A model generated the notes under the pieces. That model did no database searches. It was not told the origin of the DNA and worked only from the letters and a program-made list of their open reading frames with translations. A program made the position numbers and the translations under genes. Shown here piece after piece: positions 1 through 9,183 of a stretch of DNA of 39,589 bases. The stretch comes from JBOFZL01 sp051655155. GTDB lineage: Bacteria > Bacillota > Clostridia > Peptostreptococcales > Filifactoraceae. The stretch's first letter is position 1, and each line of letters opens with the position of its first letter. The stretch lies in NCBI GenBank assembly GCA_051655155.1, contig JBOFZL010000057.1, forward strand, positions 1-39,589, given 5' to 3'.

Positions 1-878
1 GGAATTACAGCTCTTATTCTTTCAACAGTCGCCCTTATTTCTTACTTGGAGGTCTTTCTATTCATTCTCTTCAATACAGGATTAGAAGCATGTTGAATTG
101 GTATATCAAAGTAAGGAAACACTTTTTCTAACTCTGCTACTGCTTTTATAAAGTTCATATCCACATCTTCAGGATATGAATATAATACCCTTATCCAATT
201 AAGCTCCTCTATCTTGTTTAACTCTCTTAACAAATAACCTAGACGCTTTTCCCCATAATTGTCTATACCATACTTTGTAGTATCTTGTGCTATAACCACT
301 AACTCTCTAACTCCCGACTTACTTAACAGCCTTGCTTCCTTAAGAATATCCTCAATAGCTCGAGAGCGATACCTTCCCCTTAACTTTGGTATTATGCAAT
401 AAGTACATAGATTATCGCATCCCTCAGCTATTTTAAGATATCCCAAACCACCTAACCTTGAAATCTCTCTTGGAGAATCTTCCCTCAATGTCAAATTTAT
501 ATCTTTTATTAAATTAGTTTTCTTCCCTGACTTTAATTGACCTAAAACTTCCACTATACTTTCAAAACTTGTTGTTCCAACAAAAGCATCAACTTCCGGA
601 ATTTCTTTTTCCAATTCAGCTGAATATCTTTGAGATAAGCAACCTGCCACAATTAAATACTTCAAACATTCGTCTTTAAACTTTGACATCTCCAATATTT
701 CATTTATAGACTCCTCCTTAGCAGATTCAATAAACCCACAGGTATTAACAACTATTATATTTGCTTCATCTGGAACATCAACTTTTTCATACCCCTCCTT
801 AAGCATAAGTCCCATCATAACTTCCGAGTCTACCAAATTCTTTGCACACCCTAAAGTACTAATATATATTTTCTCCAT
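1..878 (-). pseudogene. rimO: RimO, ribosomal protein S12 methylthiotransferase, interrupted by an in-frame stop and cut by the window edge
   Basis: This gene encodes the radical-SAM enzyme that adds a methylthio group to the conserved aspartate of ribosomal protein S12. The N-terminal UPF0004 domain has its three cluster cysteines (C11 in LGCAKN, C47 in NTCGF, C80 in AGC), and the radical-SAM motif CDNLCTYC supplies C154, C158 and C161. The reading frame hits TAA at 42-44, straight after MNRKTSK. The same frame then continues as EIRATVERIRAVIP to the window edge, which is the expected RimO continuation after a family-typical Glu. A single GAA-to-TAA change therefore explains the break. RimO is normally about 440 aa and only 278 precede the stop, so the rest of the SAM barrel and the TRAM domain would be lost. 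The start overlaps the 3' end of selU by 20 nt, as the last known member of that operon. The stop could also be a sequencing error. Confidence 0.85.
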
Positions 879-1893
879 CCATTATCTCCTTTACTGCCTG
901 CTCTATATTCTCCGAACTTACCATCTTAATATATTCATACTTATTTATACTGTGTTGATATAATGGATCATAGTATTTTTCCATTAGAAACCCTGCTATC
1001 TTTGTATAATCCTTTAACTTTGTTGCTTCCGTTAACTCCTCTACCTTAACATTTCCTATTGTATCCTTTAGCTTAGCTATCGCCCTTATTAACTTATCAT
1101 CATTATCCCAGCACTTTTTAGTATAATCCAAAACACAACGTTTAACCCTTGACTCCAAAGAAGCCTCCACATATATGTGCCTTCCTTCAATCATCTTTTC
1201 CCAAAAGGAAACACCCAAATTACATCTTCCTATCTTCTTGCTTTCACTTTCCATATATATATACTTATTTCCAGATTCTCTCGCTTCTCTTAATTCATTA
1301 AATATTCTTGTTTCAAAGAACTTTTGACTTGGATTATCTCCTTTATAATATATTTCACCAAAAACTGAACCTGAATTACAAGCATAATCCTCTAAATCCA
1401 AAATATATTTTCCTTGGCTTTTAAGTTCTAAAAGAAGTTCTGTTTTCCCTACCCCTGTGTGTCCATGGAGAATAATAAATTCAAAATAACTTAAATCCTC
1501 TAAATAATCCATAACAAATTTTCGGTAACTTTTATATCCCCCTTCTAACTTGCGAGCTTTAATACCTACGGACCTAAGATATTCAACCACTGTGGTCGAT
1601 CGCATTCCACCTCTAAAACAATATACTATTATTTCCTTATCACTTTGGAATAAGTTTCTAAATTCCCTTGTTATATTATCTAATTTTGGATTTACAATTT
1701 GATATCCTTTATTTACAGCGATTTCTTTACCTTCTTGCTTATACAGTGTTCCTATTATAGCTCTTTCTTCATTGTCTAAAAGTGGGATATTATAAGCACC
1801 TATAATATGATCTTCCAAATATTCTTTTGGTGATCTTACATCCACAAATATATAATCCTTCTCTGACAGAGCTTTGTTAAGTTCTATACTCAT
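859..1893 (-). CDS. selU: tRNA 2-selenouridine synthase SelU (MnmH)
   Basis: SelU replaces the sulfur of 2-thiouridine at wobble position 34 of Lys, Glu and Gln tRNAs with selenium, using selenophosphate. The 344-residue protein has the family layout. An N-terminal rhodanese domain carries the active-site Cys92 in YCFRGGMRS. A P-loop domain follows, with Walker A GHTGVGKT at 144-151. The start is supported by a GGAG site just upstream of the ATG. It lies 23 nt after ftsK and overlaps rimO by 20 nt, so the three are probably cotranscribed. Its presence implies that the cell makes selenophosphate (SelD), although no selenium gene or obvious selenoprotein is visible elsewhere in the window. Confidence 0.93.
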   Translation of the reverse strand: MSIELNKALSEKDYIFVDVRSPKEYLEDHIIGAYNIPLLDNEERAIIGTLYKQEGKEIAVNKGYQIVNPKLDNITREFRNLFQSDKEIIVYCFRGGMRSTTVVEYLRSVGIKARKLEGGYKSYRKFVMDYLEDLSYFEFIILHGHTGVGKTELLLELKSQGKYILDLEDYACNSGSVFGEIYYKGDNPSQKFFETRIFNELREARESGNKYIYMESESKKIGRCNLGVSFWEKMIEGRHIYVEASLESRVKRCVLDYTKKCWDNDDKLIRAIAKLKDTIGNVKVEELTEATKLKDYTKIAGFLMEKYYDPLYQHSINKYEYIKMVSSENIEQAVKEIMDGENIY

Positions 1894-1916
1894 ATTTCTC
1901 CTTAAAATTTACCTAT

Positions 1917-4613
1917 TTAAATTTCGTCTTCACTTTCATCTTGATCAATAACATCCTCTAAAGCAATAACCTTTCGTGGTCTTCCTCCGTCTGCTGGACC
2001 TATTATTCCTCTAAGTTCTAACTCCTCTGTTATTCTTGCCGCTCTATTAAATCCAATTCTGAATCTTCTTTGAACTAATGATGTGGAAATTTGTCCTGCC
2101 TCTAAAGCAAATTCAATAATATCCTTTATAAGTGGATCTTCCTCTTGGCTTTCTTTTACTTCCTCGATTTTCTTTTTGGTTTCAGCAATTATATCCGGTT
2201 GATCCTTTTTAAAAGGCCACTGCTCCTTAACAAAGCTAACTATATTAGATACCTCTTTCTCTGAAATAAATGCCCCTTGAACCCTTAAAGGCTTATTAGA
2301 ACCAATTGGGGCATAAAGCATATCCCCTTTACCTAGAAGTTTTTCTGCCCCTCCTATGTCCAAAATAGTTCTTGAATCAATAGCTGAAGACACTGCAAAA
2401 GCTATCCTTGACGGAATATTAGCCTTAATCAAGCCAGTAATAACATCAACAGATGGCCTCTGTGTTGCAATTACCAAGTGCATTCCACAAGCTCTCGCCT
2501 TTTGAGCAAGCCTACAAATAGCCTCTTCAACTTCCTTCGGACTTACCATCATTAAATCTGCCAACTCATCTACTATTATAACAATGTAAGGCAACTTCAT
2601 ATTAGGAAACTTTTCATTATAACCACCTATATCCTTTACTCTTTGCTCTGCAAAAAGCTTATATCTTTTCTCCATTTCATTAACAGCCCAATTTAAAGCA
2701 TACGGCGCTTTCTTCATATCAGTTACTACCGGTATCAATAAATGTCCAATATCATTATATATTGAAAGCTCCACAACCTTAGGATCTATCATTATAAATT
2801 TCACCTCAGCTGGTGTAGATGCCATTAATATACTACAAATCAAGGTATTTATACACACAGATTTCCCTGCTCCTGTAGAACCTGCAACCAATAAATGTGG
2901 CATCTTACCTAAATCAGCATACACATTACTTCCTGTTACATCCTTCCCAAGAGCTACAGCTATCTTAGATTTTTGATCTGTAAAACCCTTAGACTCCACC
3001 ACAGACCTAAAACCTACCATCTCTGAAGTCTTATTGCTAACCTCTATCCCCACAAAAGGCTTCCCTGGAATAGGAGCTTCTATCCTTATAGACTCTGCTG
3101 CCAAAGCAAGAGAAAGGTCATCAGTAAGACTTACTATCTTACTTACCTTTGTTCCTGCCTTAGGTTGTAACTCGTACCTTGTTATAGAAGGTCCAACAGA
3201 AATATTTACCACATTAGCCTCAATACCAAATATCTTTAGAGTATCTTCCAATATCTTAGCATTCCTATTTCTTCCATCCATATCACGCTTCCCAACAATA
3301 TGTTCTTTTAATAACCATAATGGAGGTAGTATATACTCTTTCACAAACTCCTGATCTTCCACTAGAAAAGAACCTGTTTCCTCTACCTTTTTCATGATTC
3401 TTTCTTTTTCCAAAATATCAACGGGATTTATCTCCTTTGCTCCACCTGCTGCCTCATTATAATCAACCTCAATGTATTCTGGACCTTTAATTTCGTTAAC
3501 AAACTTTTCGGATGACAAAATCTCTGAAGCAGCTATAATTTCAGGAGCAAGTTTTGGCACTTCTGATTCACTACCCAACCAGTCAACACCTTGGAGTTTA
3601 GCTTCATCCTTAACCTCTTTAGCATAGTTAGAAACTTCCTCCATAAAACTAGGCCTGCTAACTTTATCTTCATCTAAATCTAAATTCACCATACTAAACT
3701 TGGACATAATCTGCTTAATAGGTTTCTCTAGATTTTCTTCAGAAGTAAAATCTTCAACATCTGCGTAAAGCTTCTCCATATCATTATACTCTAAAAAGCT
3801 AGATGGTTTTTTATCCCTATAAACATAATCATCCTTCTCCAATCTGCTAAACCTTGGATCTGGAGTAATCCTTGCCAATTCATCTTCTGTAAGTTCCACT
3901 TCTTCCGATACAAAGTTAAGTACCCTCTCTTTAGTAGAACTTATAACTCGGCCAATCTCCGTTGCACTTTTTTTAGTTCCATCCATCATTTGTTTAGGGC
4001 TGATTTTAAAATAAAATATAGTTATAAAAACCGCCATAATTATAAATAATACTACAGCTCCTACCCTTCCTATACTTGCCCTAAATCCCATCATAATAAG
4101 AGATGGGATTACACCCATATTAAGACCTTCAGAGGATTCTACAAATATATTCTTGATAGTGGAGAAACTTAGCATAGACATAGGAAGCTTACTGTAACTT
4201 ATAAGCCCATAGCCTAAAACTAGCTCTATAAAACTAAAAATATAAAACCCCTTTTTTATATTCCTTATACTTAGACGATCTTGGTAGATAAGCTTTAACC
4301 CTCCTATAATAACCATCAGAAGAAAGATTATAAATGCTAAATTACCAAATAAGCCCTTAAACAATAAACTAATCCCTTTTCCAATAAAACCCATTGCTTC
4401 AGAAGTTAATGCCAAAACAAAAAATATCCCTATTGAAATTAGAATTAGAGCTATGATATTTTCATTTAGCTGTGTTTTCTTTGATTTATCTAACATGTCT
4501 TTATCTTTATTTACTTTATTTTTTTTATTTGAACTTTTATCCTTAGATGAAGATGGTATTTTTCTCCCTGATTTTTTAACCTTTTCATCTACCCCTCTTT
4601 TTTTAGAAGCCAT
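1917..4613 (-). CDS. ftsK: FtsK/SpoIIIE-family DNA translocase
   Basis: This is a septum-located, ATP-driven double-stranded DNA pump that clears chromosomes from the division or sporulation septum. At 898 aa it has the family order. A Lys/Ser-rich basic N-terminus is followed by about four membrane segments within residues 50-205. An acidic linker comes next, then the motor with Walker A GSTGAGKS at 578-585 and Walker B ending VDELADLMM. The C-terminal winged-helix gamma domain contains RRFRIGFNRAARITEELE, which reads KOPS/SRS-type DNA. A strong AGGAGG precedes the ATG. Sequence alone does not separate FtsK from SpoIIIE. It is the first gene of the ftsK-selU-rimO operon. Confidence 0.93.
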   Translation of the reverse strand: MASKKRGVDEKVKKSGRKIPSSSKDKSSNKKNKVNKDKDMLDKSKKTQLNENIIALILISIGIFFVLALTSEAMGFIGKGISLLFKGLFGNLAFIIFLLMVIIGGLKLIYQDRLSIRNIKKGFYIFSFIELVLGYGLISYSKLPMSMLSFSTIKNIFVESSEGLNMGVIPSLIMMGFRASIGRVGAVVLFIIMAVFITIFYFKISPKQMMDGTKKSATEIGRVISSTKERVLNFVSEEVELTEDELARITPDPRFSRLEKDDYVYRDKKPSSFLEYNDMEKLYADVEDFTSEENLEKPIKQIMSKFSMVNLDLDEDKVSRPSFMEEVSNYAKEVKDEAKLQGVDWLGSESEVPKLAPEIIAASEILSSEKFVNEIKGPEYIEVDYNEAAGGAKEINPVDILEKERIMKKVEETGSFLVEDQEFVKEYILPPLWLLKEHIVGKRDMDGRNRNAKILEDTLKIFGIEANVVNISVGPSITRYELQPKAGTKVSKIVSLTDDLSLALAAESIRIEAPIPGKPFVGIEVSNKTSEMVGFRSVVESKGFTDQKSKIAVALGKDVTGSNVYADLGKMPHLLVAGSTGAGKSVCINTLICSILMASTPAEVKFIMIDPKVVELSIYNDIGHLLIPVVTDMKKAPYALNWAVNEMEKRYKLFAEQRVKDIGGYNEKFPNMKLPYIVIIVDELADLMMVSPKEVEEAICRLAQKARACGMHLVIATQRPSVDVITGLIKANIPSRIAFAVSSAIDSRTILDIGGAEKLLGKGDMLYAPIGSNKPLRVQGAFISEKEVSNIVSFVKEQWPFKKDQPDIIAETKKKIEEVKESQEEDPLIKDIIEFALEAGQISTSLVQRRFRIGFNRAARITEELELRGIIGPADGGRPRKVIALEDVIDQDESEDEI

Positions 4614-4658
4614 GTAAGCTCCTCCTTCTATATAATATATTCATAAAATCTAACTTAT

Positions 4659-4688
4659 ATTGTAGCATAAAAAATAAATTTTAGCAAA
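4659..4688 (-). promoter_or_regulatory. Probable promoter of the ftsK operon
   Basis: On the minus strand an extended -10 (TGC TACAAT, -10 hexamer at 4659-4664) lies 18 nt downstream of TTTGCT (4683-4688). It sits back to back with the divergent helicase promoter, whose -35 begins two bases away. Confidence 0.55.
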
Positions 4689-4690
4689 GA

Positions 4691-4719
4691 TTGACAGTAC
4701 ATATATTATCCTCTACTAT
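4691..4719 (+). promoter_or_regulatory. Sigma-A-type promoter of the DEAD-box helicase gene
   Basis: A perfect -35 TTGACA (4691-4696), a 17-nt spacer and -10 TACTAT (4714-4719) are followed by an AGGAGG site and the ATG at 4743. The 5' leader would be only about 18 nt. Confidence 0.75.
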
Positions 4720-4742
4720 AAGGTATAGACTAGGAGGTTTCT

Positions 4743-6152
4743 ATGAAAGATTTCAATGAATATGTATTAGATAATAGTATACAAAAAGCCTTACTTCAAC
4801 TTAATTATAAAGAATTAACTCCAGTACAAGAAAAATGTATACCTCAAATCCTAAAGGGAGAAAACCTTATTGTAAAAAGCCCGACTGGAACTGGTAAAAC
4901 AGCTGCTTTTGCTATACCAATTACTCATAATATACTTTGGGAAGAAAACAAGCCACAAGCCCTTATAATAGTTCCAAGTAGAGAATTATCCATTCAAATT
5001 GCCCATGACTTTAAGTTAATAGGTCGCTACAAGCGCCTTAAAGCATTATCCATATTTGGAAAGATGCCCATAAAAGAGCAAATTTTAGCCCTAAAACAAA
5101 AAAATCATATAATAATATCTACCCCTGGTAGACTTATGGATCTAATAAAAAGAAGTGCTATAGATTTAAGCAAACTTAAATATTTGGTAATAGATGAAGC
5201 TGACGAATTACTTAAGCATGACTTTCTAAATCAAATGAATTTTATTTTATCAAAGTTGCCCGAAACTTTAGTAACGACTTTATTCACAGCAACCTTAGAT
5301 CAAAACACATTAGAACTTGGAAAAATTATAACACCAAATCATAAAATTATTGATGTTACAAAAGATGTTAGTCTTGAAATTAAACAATATACCATTAAGT
5401 TGAAAGAAGAAGAAAAAGCTCCTTCCTTAGTTAAAATTTTAAAAACCTCTAACTTGCGAGCAATAGTATTCACCATGACGAAAATTAGAGCAGATAATAT
5501 CAATGAACTATTGTTAAATAACCATATAAACTCTACATGTATCCATTCTAATCTTGAGCAAAAACAGAGATTAAAGAATTTACAAAGTTTCCGAGATAAA
5601 ACAACCCAAGTCTTAGTAACCACTGACCTATCCTCAAGAGGCTTAGATATAGACAACCTTCCTCTCGTTATAAACTATGATCTTCCCAATAATCCACAAA
5701 ACTATACTCATAGAATAGGTCGAACAGGGAGAAACAAGAATCAGGGTATTGCAATTAATTTTCTTTCTCCCAAACAGGAAATCTATTTAAAAAGAATTCA
5801 AGAATATACAGACACTCAATTTAATATTGGAGAACTCCCATTAAAATGCGATTTTGACTCATTAGAAACCACCTCTACAATAAGTAAAATTAAGGGAGAT
5901 AAAGTTGGTACAGATATAACTAAACTTTTTATTCAAGGGGGTAAAAAACATAAGTTAAGAGCCTTTGATATAGTTGGCAGCTTAACTTCTATAAATAATA
6001 TTTTGGGCGAAGACATAGGAATAATAGAAATAAAAGAAAATGAAAGCTACGTTGAAATATTAAACTCAAAAGGTCTTTATGCATTAGAACATTTAAGAGA
6101 AAAAAATATAAAAGGGAGAAAACGTAAAGTTCATATTGCAAAATCCAAATAG
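4743..6152 (+). CDS. dbpA: DbpA-type DEAD-box RNA helicase
   Basis: This is an ATP-dependent RNA helicase that remodels 23S rRNA during large-subunit assembly. The 469-residue protein has the Q-motif region, a P-loop SPTGTGKT (46-53; the usual first Ala is Ser), motif II DEAD (151-154), motif III TAT in place of SAT, and motif VI HRIGRTGR (323-330). The last 75 residues (KLRAFDIVGSLTSI ... IKGRKRKVHIA) match the DbpA RNA-binding domain. That domain recognises hairpin 92 of 23S rRNA and separates DbpA/YxiN from CshA-type helicases. It is a single-gene unit with its own promoter and a downstream terminator. Confidence 0.88.
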   Translation: MKDFNEYVLDNSIQKALLQLNYKELTPVQEKCIPQILKGENLIVKSPTGTGKTAAFAIPITHNILWEENKPQALIIVPSRELSIQIAHDFKLIGRYKRLKALSIFGKMPIKEQILALKQKNHIIISTPGRLMDLIKRSAIDLSKLKYLVIDEADELLKHDFLNQMNFILSKLPETLVTTLFTATLDQNTLELGKIITPNHKIIDVTKDVSLEIKQYTIKLKEEEKAPSLVKILKTSNLRAIVFTMTKIRADNINELLLNNHINSTCIHSNLEQKQRLKNLQSFRDKTTQVLVTTDLSSRGLDIDNLPLVINYDLPNNPQNYTHRIGRTGRNKNQGIAINFLSPKQEIYLKRIQEYTDTQFNIGELPLKCDFDSLETTSTISKIKGDKVGTDITKLFIQGGKKHKLRAFDIVGSLTSINNILGEDIGIIEIKENESYVEILNSKGLYALEHLREKNIKGRKRKVHIAKSK

Positions 6153-6203
6153 ATATAAATATTTAATAATATCCACAACTTACCTGTAATTCAAAAATCT
6201 TTT

Positions 6204-6246
6204 AACAGAAAAGAGAAAGCCTATAATTGACTTTCTCTTTTTTGTT
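6204..6246. terminator. Bidirectional intrinsic terminator between convergent genes
   Basis: A 16-bp stem (AACAGAAAAGAGAAAG against CTTTCTCTTTTTTGTT, one G-U) has A/T runs on both flanks. It therefore ends dbpA on the plus strand and the membrane-protein operon on the minus strand. Confidence 0.8.
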
Positions 6247-6255
6247 AAAATTTAA

Positions 6256-7539
6256 TTAAAAACTAAATATTACTAATAAAGGAACTATCCCTAACATCGG
6301 AACCCCCAAATTTATATACATATACGAAAAAACCATTATTGAAATAATAACTCCCCAAAAATTAAACAAGGCAACAACTACCTTATCCATACTTTCTAAA
6401 ACTTCTAAAAGCCAACTAGAACGATATAAGTATTCGTTATTATTGAAATATTCCTTTACTAATTTTTTCATCTGAATAGGTTCAATATCTATAGTTTCTT
6501 TCTTGACAACAAAAGTAAGCTGCCCATCAATGTTATCAATATTATCCTCATGAGCCTTTACCAATATATTTAACTTAGTTTTTATAAGCCATCTGATTAA
6601 TTCAAGTATTAGAACCATAAATATATAAGCACATATTATAATAATCGAAGCCTTATTTCCATATAAGACAGTAACCACTGCCAATAAACTAACCTTAACA
6701 ACAATGAATATCCCCTTATTCAAAACTCCTCGTATAGAAATAGCTGAATAAATAGCAACAGAAAATACCAACAGAGCAATTAACCACAATATTACTTGTC
6801 CTTCATCACTATAGCTAACCCCAGATTTCACATAACAATATACTGCTGTTCCAAAAGCACCTAAACCTAAAACTCCTGCATAAAACCATCCGGAAAATTT
6901 TTTCAACTTATCCTGTAGATCAAAACTTGATTTAAGGTTATCTCCATGGGTTTCAACTAATTTTTTTCTTTCTTCATATCCAGCCTTCGCTGCTATACCA
7001 GCAATTATAAAATTACCTCCAATAAAAGCTAACGCAAAAACTACAGAAGCCAACATCATGCACTTAAGCTTATTGTTTATATATTTCTTCTGCATTAACT
7101 CTGGATTAATCCCTAAGTTTGCATACTCATACAACATATCCTCAGCAGAAATAAAAAAAATCTTATCTAACTTTTCTTTCACCTCTCTAATTCCTATCCA
7201 GTTTTTTTTATATATAACCTTAGACTCAATGGAAGGATATATCTCCTTATATTTATTATATTGCTCTTCTGTAATTTTAGACTTATCCAACAAAGTATAG
7301 TTACTTATAACAAAATCTTTATCTTCTTTACTTAGGCTCTCTACCCTACTATCAAAGCTTGTTTTTAATAAAGCTTCAGGAGCTGCTGCTTCATAACCAT
7401 ATCTAATAAGCCCATAATTTATAACATCATTTCCATAAAAAACAAGAGCTACAATCCCTAGCCCTTGAATTATAAATAATATGCCTGCTATAACAGTAGA
7501 GATCATATGTTTTTTAAAATAATAATTAACCTCTCTCAT
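6256..7539 (-). CDS. Uncharacterised polytopic membrane protein
   Basis: I do not recognise the family of this 427-residue protein. It has a hydrophobic segment near residues 13-35, then a soluble stretch of about 120 residues rich in Lys, Glu and Tyr that is probably outside. A cluster of about five hydrophobic segments follows between 155 and 320. A cytoplasmic-looking region (KAHEDNIDNIDGQLTF ... ) precedes one or two final membrane helices. No catalytic motif, Walker motif or transporter signature is visible. It is the last gene of an operon behind an FMN-binding-like exported protein (12-nt gap) and a CorC-like CBS protein, and it may form a membrane complex with the former. Confidence 0.7.
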   Translation of the reverse strand: MREVNYYFKKHMISTVIAGILFIIQGLGIVALVFYGNDVINYGLIRYGYEAAAPEALLKTSFDSRVESLSKEDKDFVISNYTLLDKSKITEEQYNKYKEIYPSIESKVIYKKNWIGIREVKEKLDKIFFISAEDMLYEYANLGINPELMQKKYINNKLKCMMLASVVFALAFIGGNFIIAGIAAKAGYEERKKLVETHGDNLKSSFDLQDKLKKFSGWFYAGVLGLGAFGTAVYCYVKSGVSYSDEGQVILWLIALLVFSVAIYSAISIRGVLNKGIFIVVKVSLLAVVTVLYGNKASIIIICAYIFMVLILELIRWLIKTKLNILVKAHEDNIDNIDGQLTFVVKKETIDIEPIQMKKLVKEYFNNNEYLYRSSWLLEVLESMDKVVVALFNFWGVIISIMVFSYMYINLGVPMLGIVPLLVIFSF

Positions 7540-7551
7540 ATTCTTACATCC

Positions 7552-8133
7552 CTATTTTTCTTTAGCCGTAGCTAAACAAAGTTTTACTAAATCTAAGAAT
7601 AGTTTAGGGTCAATAGTTACAGAAGATATAGCATCAACCTTTGTAACCTCATCAGGGTTCTTAATATCCATAACATAGTCCTCTGCATCCATAGCTTGCT
7701 TGTGCCACGGAATAGAATTCTCTGTCATCATATATTCTCCCTTTTCCGAAAGTTCCCTTTTAGTGCTTCCACCATCTTTATACTCTTCATCCCAATGTAC
7801 ATTTAAAATCTCGCCGCCCTTAATTTCCACAGTTACAATAGGTTTCCAACCTGTTTTTCCATCAAAAGCTGGAGATTCAGCCTTATAAATCCCATCTTTG
7901 TAACCATTTTCTGCAACTACTGTCTTAACAGGCTCAACTGGTTGAACATTCTTAGGTTCTACTACTTTAGAGTTATCCGTCTGCTTATTTTCTTCAATCT
8001 TCACTTCCTCTGATGTATTTGTTTTTACAGATGGCTCCATATTCGGTTCAAACCATCCTAAATTTATAGCTAACATGAAAACTAACAATAACGAAGCTAA
8101 TACTCCGCCTAATATCGCCCAAAATTTAAGCAT
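7552..8133 (-). CDS. Membrane-anchored FMN-binding-like domain protein
   Basis: The 193-residue protein has an N-terminal hydrophobic anchor (about residues 5-27, no lipobox Cys). A Pro/Glu/Lys-rich linker to about residue 75 leads to a domain starting YKDGIYKAESPAFDGKTGWKPIVTVE. That opening and the following strand/loop pattern are typical of FMN_bind domains of extracytoplasmic redox proteins. The motif DAISSVT (167-173) sits where these domains carry the D-x-x-S-G/S-A-T site to which ApbE attaches FMN covalently through Ser/Thr. Here Ala is replaced by Val, so flavinylation is possible but not certain. It lies between corC-like and membrane-protein genes with 12-nt gaps on both sides. Confidence 0.72.
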   Translation of the reverse strand: MLKFWAILGGVLASLLLVFMLAINLGWFEPNMEPSVKTNTSEEVKIEENKQTDNSKVVEPKNVQPVEPVKTVVAENGYKDGIYKAESPAFDGKTGWKPIVTVEIKGGEILNVHWDEEYKDGGSTKRELSEKGEYMMTENSIPWHKQAMDAEDYVMDIKNPDEVTKVDAISSVTIDPKLFLDLVKLCLATAKEK

Positions 8134-8145
8134 AAAACTTCCCCT

Positions 8146-9042
8146 TTACCTATGAATTTTTAAAATTAAACTCTCTATCCTCTTATCTGTACTCTTTATA
8201 GCTTTAAGCTCCACATCACCTATCCTTGCATTAGTCTTATCACTATCATCCTCAGGGATTTTTCCTAACCTTTCTAACAACAGCCCTCCCATTGTTTCAG
8301 TTACATTTGTAGGTAGATTTAAATCAAGCATATCATTTATACTATCTACACTAACAAAACCATCAATCTTATAAGTAGTATTACTTATCTTAATTATATC
8401 TTGATTAATCTCTTCTTCGTCATCCTCGTCAGCTATTTCACCTACTATTTCCTCCAATATATCTTCTATGGTCAATATACCAGAAAAGCCACCATACTCA
8501 TTTATAACAATTGCCATATGGCTTCTGTTTTTTTGCATCTCTATCAACAGCTTATCTATACTCATAAACTCATGAACAAAGTATGGCTCTCTTAAAATTC
8601 CTCTTAAATTAATTAATTCTATATTACCTTTTTTAGCCTGTGCAAAAAGATCCTTAATATGCACTAATCCAATAATATTATCTATATCCTTTTCGTAAAC
8701 AGGTATTCTTGAATACCTCTCCCCAATAATCTCATCTAAGTTTTCCGATAGTTCATCCTCAATATCTATTGCAAATGCAACTGTTCGTGGAACCATTACA
8801 TCTTTCGCCTTTGTATCATGAAGCTTAAGCACCCTATTTATCATAGTAACTTCAAACTCACTTAAAACATCCTTTATATGCTGTTCTTCCTCAAAAATTT
8901 CTACAAGCTTTTCCCTCTCAGTAGAAAACTCCTCTTCGGAACCTTTTCTTGTCTTTTTAAATTTGTTACTTGCCACTATTCCCATAGGTTGATTGAATAG
9001 ATTTTTTAAATAACTCCCGACGCCATCATCCATTTTAAACAT
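8146..9042 (-). CDS. CorC/HlyC-type CBS-domain protein
   Basis: The protein has a paired CBS (Bateman) module, starting around VMVPRTVAFAIDIEDEL and ending ILTIEDILEEIVGEI, followed by a C-terminal CorC_HlyC domain (YKIDGFVSVDSINDML ... ETMGGLLLERLGKIP). The transmembrane DUF21/CNNM domain of full-length family members is absent, so this is the short soluble form resembling CorC, which is linked to divalent-cation efflux. The AGGAGG site is only 2 nt from the first ATG but 11 nt from the ATG at 9033 (MDDGVG), so the true start may be 9033. It is the first gene of a three-gene operon. Confidence 0.85.
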   Translation of the reverse strand: MFKMDDGVGSYLKNLFNQPMGIVASNKFKKTRKGSEEEFSTEREKLVEIFEEEQHIKDVLSEFEVTMINRVLKLHDTKAKDVMVPRTVAFAIDIEDELSENLDEIIGERYSRIPVYEKDIDNIIGLVHIKDLFAQAKKGNIELINLRGILREPYFVHEFMSIDKLLIEMQKNRSHMAIVINEYGGFSGILTIEDILEEIVGEIADEDDEEEINQDIIKISNTTYKIDGFVSVDSINDMLDLNLPTNVTETMGGLLLERLGKIPEDDSDKTNARIGDVELKAIKSTDKRIESLILKIHR

Positions 9043-9123
9043 ATCCTCCTGCCAGATTATTTCATTTTAATTTTACCACAACTTAAAAATTTTTCCAAAT
9101 ATTTTTGTAACTGCTGTGTCATA

Positions 9124-9152
9124 TTGTTTTCAAGGCTCTTTTATGATATAAT
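9124..9152 (+). promoter_or_regulatory. Promoter of the following unknown gene
   Basis: The -35 TTGTTT (9124-9129), 17-nt spacer and perfect extended -10 TGA TATAAT (hexamer 9147-9152) form a strong promoter. The longest in-frame reading frame opens at a TTG inside this -35 box, so translation cannot begin there. Confidence 0.75.
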
Positions 9153-9183
9153 TATTCGTAAATCATTAATAGGAGGTGAAAAA

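Noticed and set aside
3034..3354. Plus-strand frame opposite ftsK
   Set aside because: It is a shadow of the conserved ftsK coding frame without a ribosome site or promoter.
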